Below, piece after piece: positions 22,180-34,944 of a stretch of 64,000 nucleotides of DNA. Source of the DNA: Pomphorhynchus laevis (lineage: Eukaryota; Acanthocephala; Palaeacanthocephala; Echinorhynchida; Pomphorhynchidae). Where the stretch lies: the NCBI GenBank assembly GCA_012934845.2, contig WNNJ02001997.1, forward strand, positions 80,847 to 144,846, given 5' to 3'. The stretch's first letter is position 1, and each line of letters starts with the position of its first letter. The translations under genes were made by a program, and so were the position numbers. The notes beneath the pieces are model-generated. The model was not told the DNA's origin and did not search any database. It saw only the letters and a list, made by a program, of their open reading frames with translations.

Positions 22180-25100
22180 CGATTTTACAACGACAGTGCA
22201 CTTTGCTTCGTCGATTTCTTTTGTTTGACGTGCATCCAATAGTTTGTTGTATTCTGATTATTTACACTCGAAGAGCTGGGTAGAAAAGTAGTGTTTGTAG
22301 TGTTTACAAAAGAAGTAGAACGATCTACTTCTACGTCTGGTATCTCAACAACCTCATCACAAGATTTTGTGTCGTTATTTGTAATTTGGGTATGAGTCAT
22401 ATTAGTAGCCTTAAGTAAACGCTGGTCGAATTCTGATCCAATAGTCCTGCTTACGATGGGGTCATCATTATATAAGCTAGTATCATTTGTCAGCATGGGA
22501 GCTAAGTGCTTTGTTGATATTTCTATAATTCGTCCGTCTTTTAATCTCACAGTCGCATATTTATGATTTGACTCTATAAGATACGTTTCTTGCACAAGTG
22601 GTTCGTATTTAATTCCGGTAGCGAACCTTTTGACTAGTGCAGGTCCTGAAGATGTTAACCAATCAGGCATTGTGACTCCAAAACACAATCGTAATGCATG
22701 GTGAAACATACGTTCATGCGGTGTAGAATTGGTGCTTGTACAAAGTAACGAGCGTATTGAATTCAGGGATCGTCCTAAAGCGTCGTGCCATTTGTTTATT
22801 GGCAAATTATTTTCTTTCAATACCAACTCTACGGTGTTCCATTGCCGCTAAGGGTTATAAGGAGTTGTGTGACTCGATGTGATATTGTTGCTACTTAGAA
22901 ACAATTGGTACTCCTTTGAACAGAATGTAGAACCTCAGTCGGAGTGTATGAACGAGGGTGTGCCGAAACTGTAAAATATCTGCTTGAGATACTTAATAGC
23001 CGTTTGTGACGACGCATCTGGGCATGGGAAGGCCCAGGGATAACGCAAATACTCGTCGATCACAGTAAACATGTATTTGTTCTGGCAACACTTTTAAAAG
23101 GGTCCTTTAAAGTCAATCGATAAGTGGTCAAATGGATGTAAAGATTTAATAAGGGATGCTTGTGGATGCTTGTAAAATCCAGGTTTCACTAATGCGCAAG
23201 TTCGACAGGAATCAATAACTGAACGCACGTCGGATATTGAGAATGGTAGATTATGAGAGCGTATGTAATGCCACATTCTCGTCTCGCCAGGATGACATAA
23301 CAGTTTATGTAAGTTGAATATTTCCGAAGATCTTCGATTAATCAGAGCACAAAGGATGCAGGAGAATGTGTCCGCAACAACCTTCATCGGACCTGGTCTG
23401 TATTCGATATCGAAATGAAATTCAGATAAATCCAATCGCCATCGTGATATTTTGTCATTTTTGATTTGACTTTTACCTTTCGACGAAAATATATAAGCAA
23501 TAGATCGTTGGTCTGTAATGATTTTGAAGTGTCTGCTAGCGAAGTAATGTCGCCAGTATCTAACAGCTTCAAAGATAGCTAGGGCTTCTAGCTCAACTGC
23601 GGCTTGGCGCTTTTCAGATTTCGAAAGGACTCGCGAAAAGAAAGCGACTGGTTGTCCTTATTGACTGAGAGTTGCGGATATTGATAGTTTCGAGCATCGG
23701 TTTCGACGACAAGTAGTTTATCATTTTCAATCTGTTTCTTGCATGCAACAGACAAGGCTTCTTTTATGTCTTTAAATGATTTGGAGGCTTCGTGAGATAG
23801 CGGAAATGTTGTGGCGTCGGCAAATGGACGTATTCTATCCGAAAATCGACTATTCCATTGGTAATAATAGGTAAACACACTTAAAATACTAGCCTTTTCG
23901 CTCAAGCAAGTAGATGGTGACATACTCAACAAAGGACTCACTCGCTTTGGATCAGGTTTGAGAATACCATCGGTAATGAGATAGCCGGGCGCACAAATAT
24001 AATTTCTGCACTGAACAGTTTTCTCGAGATTTATAGTTAAGCCGTATTTATACAATGTGTTCAAAAACACGTTAAGGTTCTCATTATGTTGATCCACTGT
24101 GTTTCCCGCTACCACAACGTCGTCTAAGGAAGAGAATACACCGACTAGCTTCTCCTTATCGATTATTGAATTCATAGTTCGTTGGAAGGCTTCAACGCCG
24201 TGTCAAACCAAAAGGCATGTACTTGTATTGAAATAATCGACCGGCGGCCTCAAATGATGTGAACTCTTTTTCAGAATCGAGTAGTGGAATTTGATTATAA
24301 GCATCTTTCAAATCAAAGCTGCTGAAAAATCTATACCTGGCGATTTTTTCTACGAAATCATCTGTCCTTGGCAACGGGTAAGCGTCCAGTATGGTATATT
24401 TGTTTATAGTCTGGGAGTAATCGATGACTAATCTACGCTTACCTGATTTATGAGTAACGATCAACACCTGTGCTCTCCATGGAGAATGACTAGGTTCTAT
24501 GATTCCTTTATCGAGCAAATGTTTGATTTGACACTTTATAAAATGTTCTTGATCCGGTGTGCGTCTACGTGATTTGGTTTGGATAGGTTTGCAATCATCA
24601 CTAAGTCGTGCAAATAAGAGAGGTAATGGAATCGCTGATGTAGATGACTGTAAGTTTGCTAGCGATAATGTTTTAATTGATCCTCCGAATTCGATGTTGA
24701 GATTTTGGAATCGTTGTAAAAAGGGATGACCGAGAATCAAGTTTTAGTATAGTTTCTTAATGACGTAAAGTTTGACGTTTTGAATAAGTTGGCTATCGTA
24801 TTGAATATCTGTACTACATATTTTTAACAATTTGCTACTGTAATCTTCTGACGCCATATGAACGGTTTTGTTACATGGTAAAGTAAGTAGTTTACATTGA
24901 GTAAGTGCTTTGCCATAAATGAAATTGGCGGCACTACCTGTATCAATGAGAGCTCTTAGTGTTATATTTCCAATTTTGATGTTGATTGTTGTTTTCTGCA
25001 AAGGATTATAAACAGTGTTGCAAGATATAGTGGATATTTGAATGTCGCTAAGCTGTTTTGGTTGTTTGCGTGACTGACATACTTTTGAAAAGTGGCCTTG

Positions 25101-25942
25101 CTTCCCGCAATTATGACAGTTGAGCAATCTGGCTGGACAATCAGATCGTGGATGCCGATTTCCACCGCAGAAGAAACATTTTGTTCGGTTATTAACGACG
25201 ATGGATCTGGTTACATCAATGTTTTGACTCTCTTCTTCATGATTGCAATTTGACATAGATAAAAACGATTCGTGAATGTTACGGTCATCGTAATTTTTGC
25301 ATGTATTTCAGCTGTTCTGAAGTTCGTGCGACGTCGTAAGTTTCTTTTTAAGTCAATTCTATGCGTTCTAAAAGACGCTGTCTGATTTGCTGTGATCGTA
25401 ATCCACGAATAAATGAATCACGCACATATTGGTTATGATGCTCGTCTGCGGAGACGGCTTTAAATTCGCAATTTTTTCCGATTTGCAGGAGAGTTTGAAA
25501 AAACTGGTCGATACTTTGTTCCAGTTTTTGCTTTGTTGAGGATACAAGATGTCGATTGTAAATAACGTTCTTCGATTTCACAACTAATGTTTCCAGTTTG
25601 ACGATCGCTTCTTCGAACGTTTTGCATTCGTCGACGTGAGCATATAACGTTCCACTGATTGAATTGACCAAGATAAGGAGTTTCTGAGCGTCAGTGATGT
25701 CCGGAATTATTGATAAAAATGAAGATATTCTCTGTTTCCAATGTCTCCAATCGACAATAGCGTTCTGATTGTCAGGCGCGATTGTGAGCATTTCGGGTTT
25801 GAGAAACTTATCCATTCGTATACAATTGTTCAATAAATTGTAGTAAACAAACTAAGATTCGCCAAAGAGGCTTTATTGAACAATCTATAAAAAAGGTCAA
25901 ATAATTATAAGTCATACAACATTTATATCACTTAGGTCCACA
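22180..25942 (-). mobile_element. Decayed Ty3/gypsy-type LTR retrotransposon (gypsy-2)
   Basis: This is a fossil. It reads on the - strand: one recognisable LTR at about 25839-25942 (outer edge uncertain), gag from about 25815, CCHC-type zinc knuckles near 25090-25190, aspartic protease with LIDTGSAANF near 24930, reverse transcriptase about 24200-24600, RNase H about 23400-23750 and integrase about 22200-23330. No matching LTR is seen at the left end, so that side is missing or unrecognisable. It is broken in many places (at least six) and looks much older than the relative at 31.1-35.0 kb. No envelope gene is seen. It is flanked by LINE-A1 on the left and a LINE-C-like fragment on the right. 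Confidence 0.88.
25825..25884 (-). other. Self-complementary primer-binding site and LTR partner of gypsy-2
   Basis: The 13 nt next to the LTR inner end (25825-25837, + strand ATTGTTCAATAAA) are the exact reverse complement of 25872-25884 inside the LTR (+ strand TTTATTGAACAAT). One nucleotide separates the site from the LTR edge. A tRNA 3'-end match is not apparent. The same arrangement occurs in the second element (34883-34944). Confidence 0.7.
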
Positions 25943-25987
25943 ACTTTTCAACATTTATCTAAACACATTGTTAAAAAAACTACACTG

Positions 25988-26186
25988 TTCGTATTTGGAT
26001 TTTGCCAATGATCTTAAAATATGGTTTAAAATTACATCGAAAAGCGACATTACTGTATTAAAGCAAGATTTAAAAATTATTCACGAATGAAGTAGTATTC
26101 GAACAGCAATAATAATAAATGTAGGTAAATGTGTCCATTTACGTTTTGGTCGGAATGACATACATGCTGATTACATGTTGGACGAT
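25988..26186 (+). mobile_element. LINE-C-like RT fragment
   Basis: The + strand translates as FANDLKIWFKITSKSDITV, then an interrupted stretch, then INVGKCVHLRFGRNDI. These match LINE-C at LAFADDLKTWNV and ITKCVHLRFGCSDL (nt 45815-45970). The catalytic ADD is AND here and there is an internal stop, so it is dead. LINE-A2 is inserted at its right edge (26187). Confidence 0.8.
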
Positions 26187-26262
26187 AAAAAAGGATTTAT
26201 TTTAACGTGGCAAATGCGTGCCAGCGCACGCTTACATGACAACAACAAAACAAGACTGTGAA

Positions 26263-27444
26263 TCAGGTGTCGATAAGGTGTGAACGGAGGAGGTGTTTGA
26301 ATGTGATAAAGGAGGAAGCGCGGCGGACGTCGAGAGGAAGATGATTCCAGGCGAGTGAAGCGGCGACGAGGAAGGATCGGAGACCGTAGTTGTTGGAGTA
26401 ATTAGGAACGTGTAGTAAGATGGAATGACGGGAACGCAGCGATAGCGAGGTGGGGCGAGTATCGTCTAAGAAAGGAAGGTTGATGAACGATGGGGAGCCG
26501 ACAGCGATGAGACGAAAAGTAACGAGAAGGCGGAGTTTGATGCGGATGTGGATGGTAGGCCAGGAGAGTTGGGCAAAATATAAAGCAAAATATACATGGC
26601 AAGCGGATGTGTGGTCGAAGCGACGGAGACGAAATAGCACTCGAACGGCGGCGTTGATTATTCGTTGTAGGGGTAGGATGATGGATTTTGGAGAATTGGC
26701 GAAAAGGCTAAGGCAGTAATCGATTTTAGGGAAAAGAAGCGATAAAAGAAGAGACATACAAAAACGGAAGTCGATAAGGGGGCGGATACGGCGGATGTCA
26801 CGGAGAATTAAGTTAGATGAGCGGACCTTGTCACGGACGAAGGGTTTAAAGGAATGGTGATCATCGAAATGGATGCCTAAGAAAGTGAGATTGTGGACTA
26901 TGGGGATGATCGATGAGGCAAAATATACAGTGGGAGGAGATATGTTTGGTTTACGGGGGAGGATCCACATTATTTTGGACTTTTCGGGGTTTAGAACGAG
27001 ATGGAGATTGGAGAGACGTTTGTAGATAGAAGAAAGACAGTTGGAGGCAGAAATGCCGATATCGTGTATGCGATGTGCGGGTGCATGAGCATAGATTAGA
27101 ATGTCATCGGCGTATTGCATGACGTTAAAGGAGTAAGGTTCGATAAACGGAGAGAGATCGCCAAGCAGAAGAGAGAAAAGCAGGGGACCTAGGACTGAAC
27201 CTTGTGGGACCCCGCAAAAAATAGGGATGGGAGGGGAGGATGATGAATTAGAACAGACGCGAAAGGAACGGTCGGATAGATATGAGGCGAACCATGCTAC
27301 GGAGGAGGAAGAAAAGCCGTAATCATAACGAAGGCGAGAAAGGAGGACGGAGTGGTCGACAATGTCGAATGCGGAGGAGAGGTCGAGGGAGATGAGAACA
27401 CTATATAGAGCCTTGTCTCGAGAAATTAGTAAGTCGTTGTACAC
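26263..27444 (-). pseudogene. LINE-A2 reverse transcriptase, C-terminal two thirds
   Basis: The 393-residue open frame is nearly identical to the A1 RT from VYNDLLISRDKALYS to the end, with GVPQGSVLGPLLFSLLL and MQYADDILIYAHAP intact. Its N-terminal third is in another frame (27553-27798), separated by a frameshift. A short insertion (HVYFALYFAQ) relative to A1 lies near 26570. Confidence 0.85.
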
Positions 27445-28261
27445 TTTTATGCATGCAATTTCTGTCGAGTGATTAGAGCGGAAAGCGGATTGGAAAGGAG
27501 GGTATAGATTGGATGAGGAGAGATAAGCATTGATTTGTATTAAGATGAGGCGTTATAAGAGCTTCGAAAGAGTAGGGAGTAGTGAAATAGGGCGATAGCT
27601 AGAAGGAAGGGAGGGGTCGAGCGATTGTTTCTTAAGGAGGGGACGAACGATTGCGGATTTCCAGTGTGAAGGGAAGATACGACTGCGGATGGACGAGTTA
27701 AACAAGGTTGTGAGAAATGGGGATATCGATGAGCATATAGATTTTAATATGTGAGTAGGCAGGGGATCGGCAGGTGAGGTTTTGTTGGGCAAGGACATGA
27801 GGACAGATGATACTTCTGTAGGTGAGACAGGGAGAAGATGAAAGAGTTCCGGAAGGATGAGAGTAGACTGGGCATAGTGGGATAGGATGGAGACAGGGGT
27901 GTGAGAGAGAGCAACGTGGATACTTTAGTCTGGAAAAATGACGAATAATCATTGGCATTGATGTTGCACGGCGAAGAGGAGCGAGCAAGGATTAAGTTAA
28001 AAGTATGCCAGAGAGTCTTAGAGTTGAATGAAGTGATGATTTTAATGAGACCGGCGAAGAGCAAGATAGGAATCACGGAAAGACGGAGTGATCGAGCGGA
28101 AATCACGTCTGAGAGAGCGGTGATAGACTCGAAAATCATGACGGATTCGACGCTTTGAGAGTAGGCATTGGATGTCACACAATGGAGCCTCCCCCTTACC
28201 GTGCAAGCGACGGTGAGGGTGAGGCTTCAAGGGCAAGAGAAGATCGAATATGGATGTGAGT

Positions 28262-28873
28262 TCAGTCGAAAAGACAGTCAAGATCGTAAGGAGAGGATGA
28301 TGTTATTGTGTGAGAAGATAGAGACGATTTAAATAAGACGAAGCGGAGAAGGGGAAGGTTCAGTTTTCTCCTAGGGCGGTGTAGGATGGTAGGTTTGTGA
28401 ATCGGGGAGTGATTGGAAGTGAGATCAAGGGTGACAAGAAAGTGATCGGATAGACCAGGATCGGATATGCACAGTGAGGTGTAGGCAGCAAAACGATCGG
28501 GGACTGCGATGATGTCGAGTGCATTGCCAAGGATATGTTTTAGGGCAGTGGAGCTAAGTTTGTAATTGTAGTTGGATAGAATGCTGATGAACCGAATGGA
28601 ATTCGTGGAAGAGGGGCGGTCTAGGCGGATGTTGAAGTCGCCTAGAACGAGTGAATTGATTGAGGACAAAGAACAGTGAGAAAGGATGTCAGCGAGTTCG
28701 ATAAAACATAAGAATGCAGAAGCAGATAAACCAGGACGGTATACAATGGCGAGATCCAGAGTGATCGGACTAGAAGAACGACAAGTGAGCAATTCGAAAG
28801 AGCAAGGACTGAAAGGGGGAGTGATTTTGCGAAGAGACGCGGGGGTGACGGGCGAATGCGACAATTCCGTCAT
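28262..28873 (-). pseudogene. LINE-A2 AP-type endonuclease part of ORF2
   Basis: The 203-residue frame shows AIVYRPG, LVLGDFNIRLDRPSS and ISDPGLSDHFLVTLDL, the conserved blocks of the apurinic-type endonuclease that nicks target DNA in non-LTR elements. The N-terminal catalytic block (LLNTR...ESW) lies further upstream in other frames (28995-29100). It is broken by frameshifts. Confidence 0.8.
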
Positions 28874-30246
28874 GATTAAAGATTTTCGAAGGGTATGAAC
28901 TGATGGGGCCGGATGATTCGACTATTGAGCAACCAGCAGAAAGATTATGGCTAATGGAAATGTCGTCGGAATTTGAGTGCCTGGATTCGGTGAGTCAAAA
29001 GAGATCGATGGATTGCTTGATGAATAGGTTGAGGATAAGATCGGATTTATTGAGAATATATCTAGTGTTGAGGAGACCGAGGCGGAAACCGTGTGTGGTG
29101 GTGAAAGAGTCTAGCGGAGAAGACACAAAGGAGATGAAGCGCCATCGAATTTTGGAGCGGGTGTTGACAACTTGAAAATTTCCGTCTATGTTTCGGGTGG
29201 AGAGAAATGTTTCACCGTTTACTTTGCAACGTCGTTTTTTGATACAGGCAGAAAAGTGTTGAGCGATTTCGGAAAAAGTGCGACTGGGGAAAATTCGAGT
29301 GGTTGAAGATGACATGAGTTAAAATCGTTGAAAGAGCACAGAGGACGCGTGAGAGTGATTCTTGAAAACAATTTTTAGAAGAGGGGGTTTGGAACGATTA
29401 GATTGAGAAGATTTGTTCAGACGGATAAATGCGACAGAAGATATATCCTTGAAAAATGATGGTTTATCTGCAGGAACAATAGACGAGAGGATAATCTGAA
29501 GGCGGAAACATCGTGGTCTATACGTGCTTGCAGAGATAAGGAGGTGGAAGGAGTGATATTAGTGATGATGACGCAACGATCGCGAGAAGGAAAGCGTTTC
29601 CGTAAAGGAGGACGAGTGACGTGAATGGGTGTATCACGTTAGGAGAGCTGGCAGTTGAGGATTTGGAGGGAGTTGGTTTGACGACAAGAGACATAGAGGA
29701 TAATCATAATAAAGGGGGTGTTAAGCGATGTGAGGAAAAGTTATGAGTGGAAGGATCGTGGAGGTTGGTAAAGGTGATTTCGATTGATGGATGTAGGTTA
29801 TTGATAAACGAGACAGGAAGGGTGGGACGGAGGTGTCTGAGAGTGAAGATGACATGGGATGGGAAGTATATATGGTGACAGGGTGCGGATATTAAAAAGG
29901 ATATGATAAACGACGAGGTTTGTTCTAGTGGACGTGTTGGATTTTGATATGTGCTTATTGGATAGGTTGCGTATTAGTTTGTTGGCACAAAAGCCACATA
30001 GAAAGTCTTCTTTAGACTTATTGTTGTCGCAGGCGATTGTTGTCGAGACGCTGCAGTCGTGTGTCGAACACTGTACTTGCAGTTGTGCATGGTTGGTGTC
30101 GTTCTTAGCTGTTTTCTTACGTCTTCTCATTAACGTCCTTGAGTGTTGAAACTGTTAGATTTGCTACTGCAACTGATCGGCGAGTGCAGAGAGACGATCT
30201 ATCTATGCTTATCGAGAGATTAAGCTCAATCCGCGAGCTTAGCGAG

Positions 30247-30385
30247 CGGAACTAACAGGAAAAATCTGGAACTGACAGGAAAAATCTGGAACTGACAGAA
30301 AAAATCTGGAAAAATCAGGACAAATTTGGAACTGATAGAAAAAATCTGGAACTGACATTAATAATCTGAACTGACAGGAAAAATT
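30247..30385 (-). repeat. 5' tandem repeat of LINE-A2 (20-bp units, about 7)
   Basis: Imperfect copies of GGAACTGACAGGAAAAATCT are preceded by a GC-rich block (CCGCGAGCTTAGCGAGCGG). The array and the GC-rich block correspond exactly in position and sequence to the longer array of LINE-B1 (40866-41190). Confidence 0.85.
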
Positions 30386-30576
30386 TTTTAATTTGCCAAT
30401 ATCTAGAAAATTGTTTTAAACAGTTGATGAAGCTCTCAGAAATTGAGATTTTGCAATGATGGGTTACTTTGATCATACACATATTTGGGTTGAAAAATCA
30501 ATGGCACGTTATTATTTTATCTAAAAATTAAATCTTTAAATAATATTTCATTAATTTAGTGATAAATTTTTTCTTA

Positions 30577-30609
30577 CATTTTCAATGGGGTCAATAAAAC
30601 TGAAAAAGG
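30577..30609 (+). repeat. 33-bp direct repeat flanking the gypsy insertion region, copy 1
   Basis: CATTTTCAATGGGGTCAATA and the next 13 bases recur exactly at 35169-35201. In this copy the second half (GGTCAATAAAACTGAAAAA) is itself duplicated in tandem. The second copy abuts the foldback element. Confidence 0.8.
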
Positions 30610-30709
30610 GTCAATAAAACTGAAAAAAGCATAGTCCACATTACCGAGCATAGTCCACATCGATTATATTATTCGGGAGGGGGACATCAATCTTTGGGAT
30701 TGATGTCAC

Positions 30710-31010
30710 ATAGGATGGTGTAACAGTTCTTAATATTCCTCTTGGCTCAGTTGAATATTGTAAAAGAATATGCAAAGGTAAAATTCATGAAGGGATTTAA
30801 TGGTACAAAGACTTATAACAATAGCAATGGAAGATTCACATGTTGCGTATGTAGCATTCACCTATGCTTTACAACAAAGGTCGCAATATTTACAGAGGAA
30901 TTTTAAATGTAAACGTTCTTGGTTTATTGAACTAAACGATATTATTGTTGAACAGCTGTTGCCACTGATTACTGGAAACAAAAAAGCATTTTATATATTT
31001 TAATCTTAAA
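30710..31010 (+). mobile_element. Fragment of an atypical reverse transcriptase lineage
   Basis: Translations DGVTVLNIPLGSVEYCKRI and then RLITIAMEDSHVAYVAFTYA, with EQLLPLITG, align with the fragment at 58229-58750 (- strand: LGVPINT, INRLTRVMEIDPHVAYTGLV, ERFVPAVIG). A frameshift separates the two blocks. This is the post-YADD region of the RT. The family is discussed at 57875. Confidence 0.6.
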
Positions 31011-31099
31011 AATGATTTCTGTAAATTATTATTTTAATGAATTAGTGATTAATATTTCATCATTTAGAATAAATATTGGAAGTAAATCCATCTTAACGT

Positions 31100-31220
31100 T
31101 GTCGTAATGTAAACGAAGTCTAAACCAAAGAGGTTTTATTTATCAATCTAGAAAACAATCAGTTTATAAAAACAGTTATAGATACTCATGTCAATTAGAG
31201 ATTATTGACTATATACCACA
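31100..31220 (-). repeat. 3' LTR of gypsy-1 (121 bp)
   Basis: This is a direct copy of 34897-35017, beginning TGTCGTAATG and ending ATATACCACA on the + strand. It is very short for a gypsy LTR. The end of the pol frame runs into it. Confidence 0.95.
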
Positions 31221-34200
31221 TTCTTCTCCTACATAATAGTTTGAAAGATAAGCAGGTTGACCTCGCTGTTTTTTACTTCTTCGTACCTCGTTGTTAGATT
31301 GGTTGACTTGAGTAGTAATCGTCTGCCTATCCAAATTCAAGTTTAATTGGGTTGATGTAGCTTCTTCGTTGCTATTTCCGTCCATTGCTTGGGAGGAAGC
31401 TTCTTCAAAGTTTGATAAGTTAAGATCTTGGCTTATGGATGTCGTTGTTGGATGTAGGAATTCCTTTTGGTTAGTATTGTTTGACTCTGCTAATGTCGTT
31501 CCATCTTCTGGCCCGGACCACGACAATGATAGTTGATCTTCAGGGCAAGGTGCTAAGTCCCGAGTTGAAACCGTGGAAATGTGCCCACTTTTTAGTTGTA
31601 TTCTAGCGTAGTGCTGGTTCGATTCTAGCAACAGTGTTTCTTGTACCACATTGTCTCCTTTATTAGGACAACGAACCAGAACCGGCTCCAAATTTAAAAG
31701 CCAACGTGGTAGCGAACGGCCTGTTGAAGATCCTCGGTCGTACTTGAACATACGTTCATGAAGCGTTGCGTTGGTAGATGTACACAGCAAACACCGAATT
31801 GAGTTCAGCACAGAAGGCAAAACTGACGCCCAAGACTGTATTGGTAATTTCGCATCCAACACCGATAACTGAATTCCACGCCATATCGTTCCATTTAATC
31901 GCTCACATTGGCCATTGCCCCGCGGATTGTAAGAAGAAGTTTGGCTTGTAGCAATCCCAAGTGAAGATGTAAACACTTTGAATTCGCGTGACACAAAAGC
32001 GCTTCCTCGGTCTGAGTGCAAATATTTCGGTGTCCCAAAAAGGTAGAAAAGCTGCTTTAAGCATGTTATAACTGATTCGGCAGAAGTATCGCAACACGGA
32101 AATGCCCACGGAAACCTTGAAAACTCATCGACGACCGTCAGTATATATTTTGCGTTTGTTTTACTGGGAAGTGGACCCTTGAAGTCGATTGACAAACGTT
32201 CAAACGGTTGAAGTGATTTGATTAAGACGCTGGTGGGAGGACGATAGAATCTCGGCTTTATCTTTGCACACGTTGAACAAGAGTTTACAACTTCCCGTAT
32301 ATCACTTAAAGAAAATGGCAAATTCTTCGCCCTGACATAATGCCACAATCTTGTCTGACCAGGATGACATAGTGAACGGTGTAATTTTATTAAGTCGGAT
32401 TGAGAAGTCGTTACGCCGGAGCATGCTAGTCGTGATAAAGCGTCCGCTGCTACGTTGTCAACGCCGGGACGATAAATGATCTCAAAGCGAAATTGGGATA
32501 ACTCTAATCGCCAGCGTTCAATTTTTTCATTTTTTATCCTATTCGAATAAGAAGACATCATATAAGCAACTGATCTTTGATGTGTAATAACTCGAAATGG
32601 ACGTCCAATGAGGTAGTGACGCCATTCTTTAAGAGCTTCAATTATTGCCAGAGCTTCTAATTCAATCGCTGGATTGCGCTTTTCATGTTTGGACAGTACT
32701 CGCGAAAAAAAAGCAACTGGTCTACCACGCTGGCTCAAGGTAGCCGCTATCGCTACTTTTGATGCATCTGTCTCTACTTCAAACGGTAAATTTTCATCTA
32801 TACACGAACGGCAGGCACACATCAAAGCTGCTTTTATATCCTTCAAGCTCTTCATTGCTGATTCACCCATGGGAAAATTTGTCTCTATAGCAAAATCTCG
32901 AGCGCGGTGCGCAAAACCAGGTATCCAGCGACAATAGTAAGTTAACAACCCCCGCAGATGGGAATGTTCGGTTGCATCCGTCGGATTCTTGAGCTCGAAG
33001 ATTGGTCTAGTTCGTCGTGGGTCGGGCTTAATCATTCCGTTCTCAATACACTGTCCCAAAACGCTTATTGACTCGGATGCGAACACACTCTTGGTTTCGT
33101 TTAATGTTAGATGGTATTTTCTTGCCATGGCTAAGAATTTCTGGAGGTTTGCGTTATGCTCTTCCCTATTCTTTCCTGCAATTAAAATGTCGTCGAGATA
33201 CGAAAAGACACCAGACAATGCTTCTCTGTCAATTAAACTATTCATGATGCGCTGGAACACTGCTACACCGTTTGTGAGCCCGAAAGGCACTCGTTTGTAT
33301 TGATAAAGGCCTCCAGCAGCCTCGAAAGCGGTGAACTCTTTTTCGGATTGTAAAATAGGTAGTTGATTGTAGGCATCTTTCATATCCACGCATGAGAATA
33401 TTCGATAGTTCGAAAGCTTGTCTATTAAATCATCCGTTCGTGGCAAGGGAAATGCGTCGAGCAATGTGAATCGATTGATCGTCCGTGAATAGTCGATCAC
33501 CATTCTTTGTTTTCCCTGAGAATTTGTAACAATGACAACTTGTGCCCTCCAGGGGGATGAACTTGGTTATATAATGCCGTTTTCGAGAAGTCGCTTTACT
33601 TCTGATTTAATAAATGCGTCCTGACTAGGAGTTCGTCGACAAGATTTTGTTTGCAATGGACGAATATCGATACTCCTATGTTCAAATAACGGATGTGGTT
33701 CAACATGCATTGCTTCCAGGGCCCCAATAACAATCGGTGCATGCATTCCTCCAAACTCCAGTGCAAGATGCTTGAAACGCCTGAGAAAAGGATGGCCCAA
33801 AATTACATCAGCACAAAGGTTGTCTAGAACAAAACACTTGACACCATAATATTTTTCGCCCATTAGCTCCAAATCGAGAGCAACTGTTTCCCTCAAAACG
33901 CTTTGAAAAGAAGACGATGCCATCCGAGCAATTTCGTAACACTTAGTAGTTGACCGTTTACAACGTTTTATCATGTTTGACGATATAAAATTTGAACTGC
34001 TACCAGTATCTATCAGAGCATTCATTTTGATACCGTAAGCCATTATAGAAACCATGGCGTTCTTGAGACCCGGAGAAGAAAGCTGTGAAATTTGAGCAAT
34101 CTCTATTGAATTCAAGTCAATCGAATTGCGCTTCCTGGACATGCACATTTTAGCAAAATGACCGACTTTTTGACACGATCGGCATTTAACTTTTAGCGCC

Positions 34201-34882
34201 GGGCATTGGGCTCGAGGATGTTTTGCATTTCCACAGAAGAAACAAGATTGACGGGTAGCATTAACTTGAATTGATGGAGAGTCGTCCGTCATATTTTCAC
34301 TACTAGCTGCAACATTAATAGGATCCATCATTTGCACAGGTTGACAAGAGTACGAGTTAGCTTGTAATTCGGCCTGTTCAAGCGATCGAGCAGCTTGATA
34401 AGCGTCGTCCAGCGAAAGCTTTGACCGCTCCAATAAACGTTGACGGATGCTCGAAGAAGCCAACCCTCGAATAAACGAATCGCGAACGTACTCATCGTGA
34501 TAACGCTTCGCATTTACATCCTCAAAATCACATGATTTTGCTAAATGCAGTAGTTCATGTAGAAACTGATCAATGGTTTGTGGATAAGCTTGCTTGTACG
34601 TTGACAAAACGTGTCGTTGAAACACCACATTGCGCGGCTTTACGAACAAAGCCTCTAGAGCAAGCATTGCATCTGCAAATATTTCGGTAGACTCGATGTA
34701 TCGAAACAGATCTGCACTGATCAGGTTCGTTAATAGTGGCATTTTATGCTCTTCTCTAAGATCGGGAATACAAGAAAGAAACGCATTTAATCGAGTTTTC
34801 CAATGCCTCCACTGTATTTCTGAATCCGTCGAATCCTTTGACAATGAAAGCACATCTGGTTTCAACAGCTTGTCCATAACAA

Positions 34883-34944
34883 ATTGATAAATAAATTGTC
34901 GTAATGTAAACGAAGTCTAAACCAAAGAGGTTTTATTTATCAAT
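34883..34944 (-). other. Self-complementary primer-binding site and LTR partner of gypsy-1
   Basis: The 13 nt at 34883-34895 (+ strand ATTGATAAATAAA) are the exact reverse complement of 34932-34944 in the LTR (TTTATTTATCAAT). The site is one nucleotide from the LTR inner end, as in gypsy-2. Two positions differ between the elements, and both sides of the pairing change together. Confidence 0.75.

Larger units (their letters stand above)
26187..30390 (-). mobile_element. LINE-A copy A2, near full length, degenerate
   Basis: The 3' end is at the left (AT-rich tail and hairpin 26216-26231). Reading on the - strand from 30390 there is a 5' array of 20-bp repeats (30247-30385), ORF1 (29350-30130), endonuclease (28262-29000) and reverse transcriptase (26263-27830). 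ORF1 starts MRRRKKTAKND and carries QVQCSTHDCS...FLCGFCA, a Cx4C/Cx2C zinc-binding pattern. The endonuclease contains YRPG, LGDFNIRLDRP and DPGLSDHFLV. Several frameshifts split the frames, for instance near 28180, 27800 and 27500. This copy also lacks about 40 nt found in A1 near 28060. It is not active but it shows the whole family layout. Confidence 0.9.
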
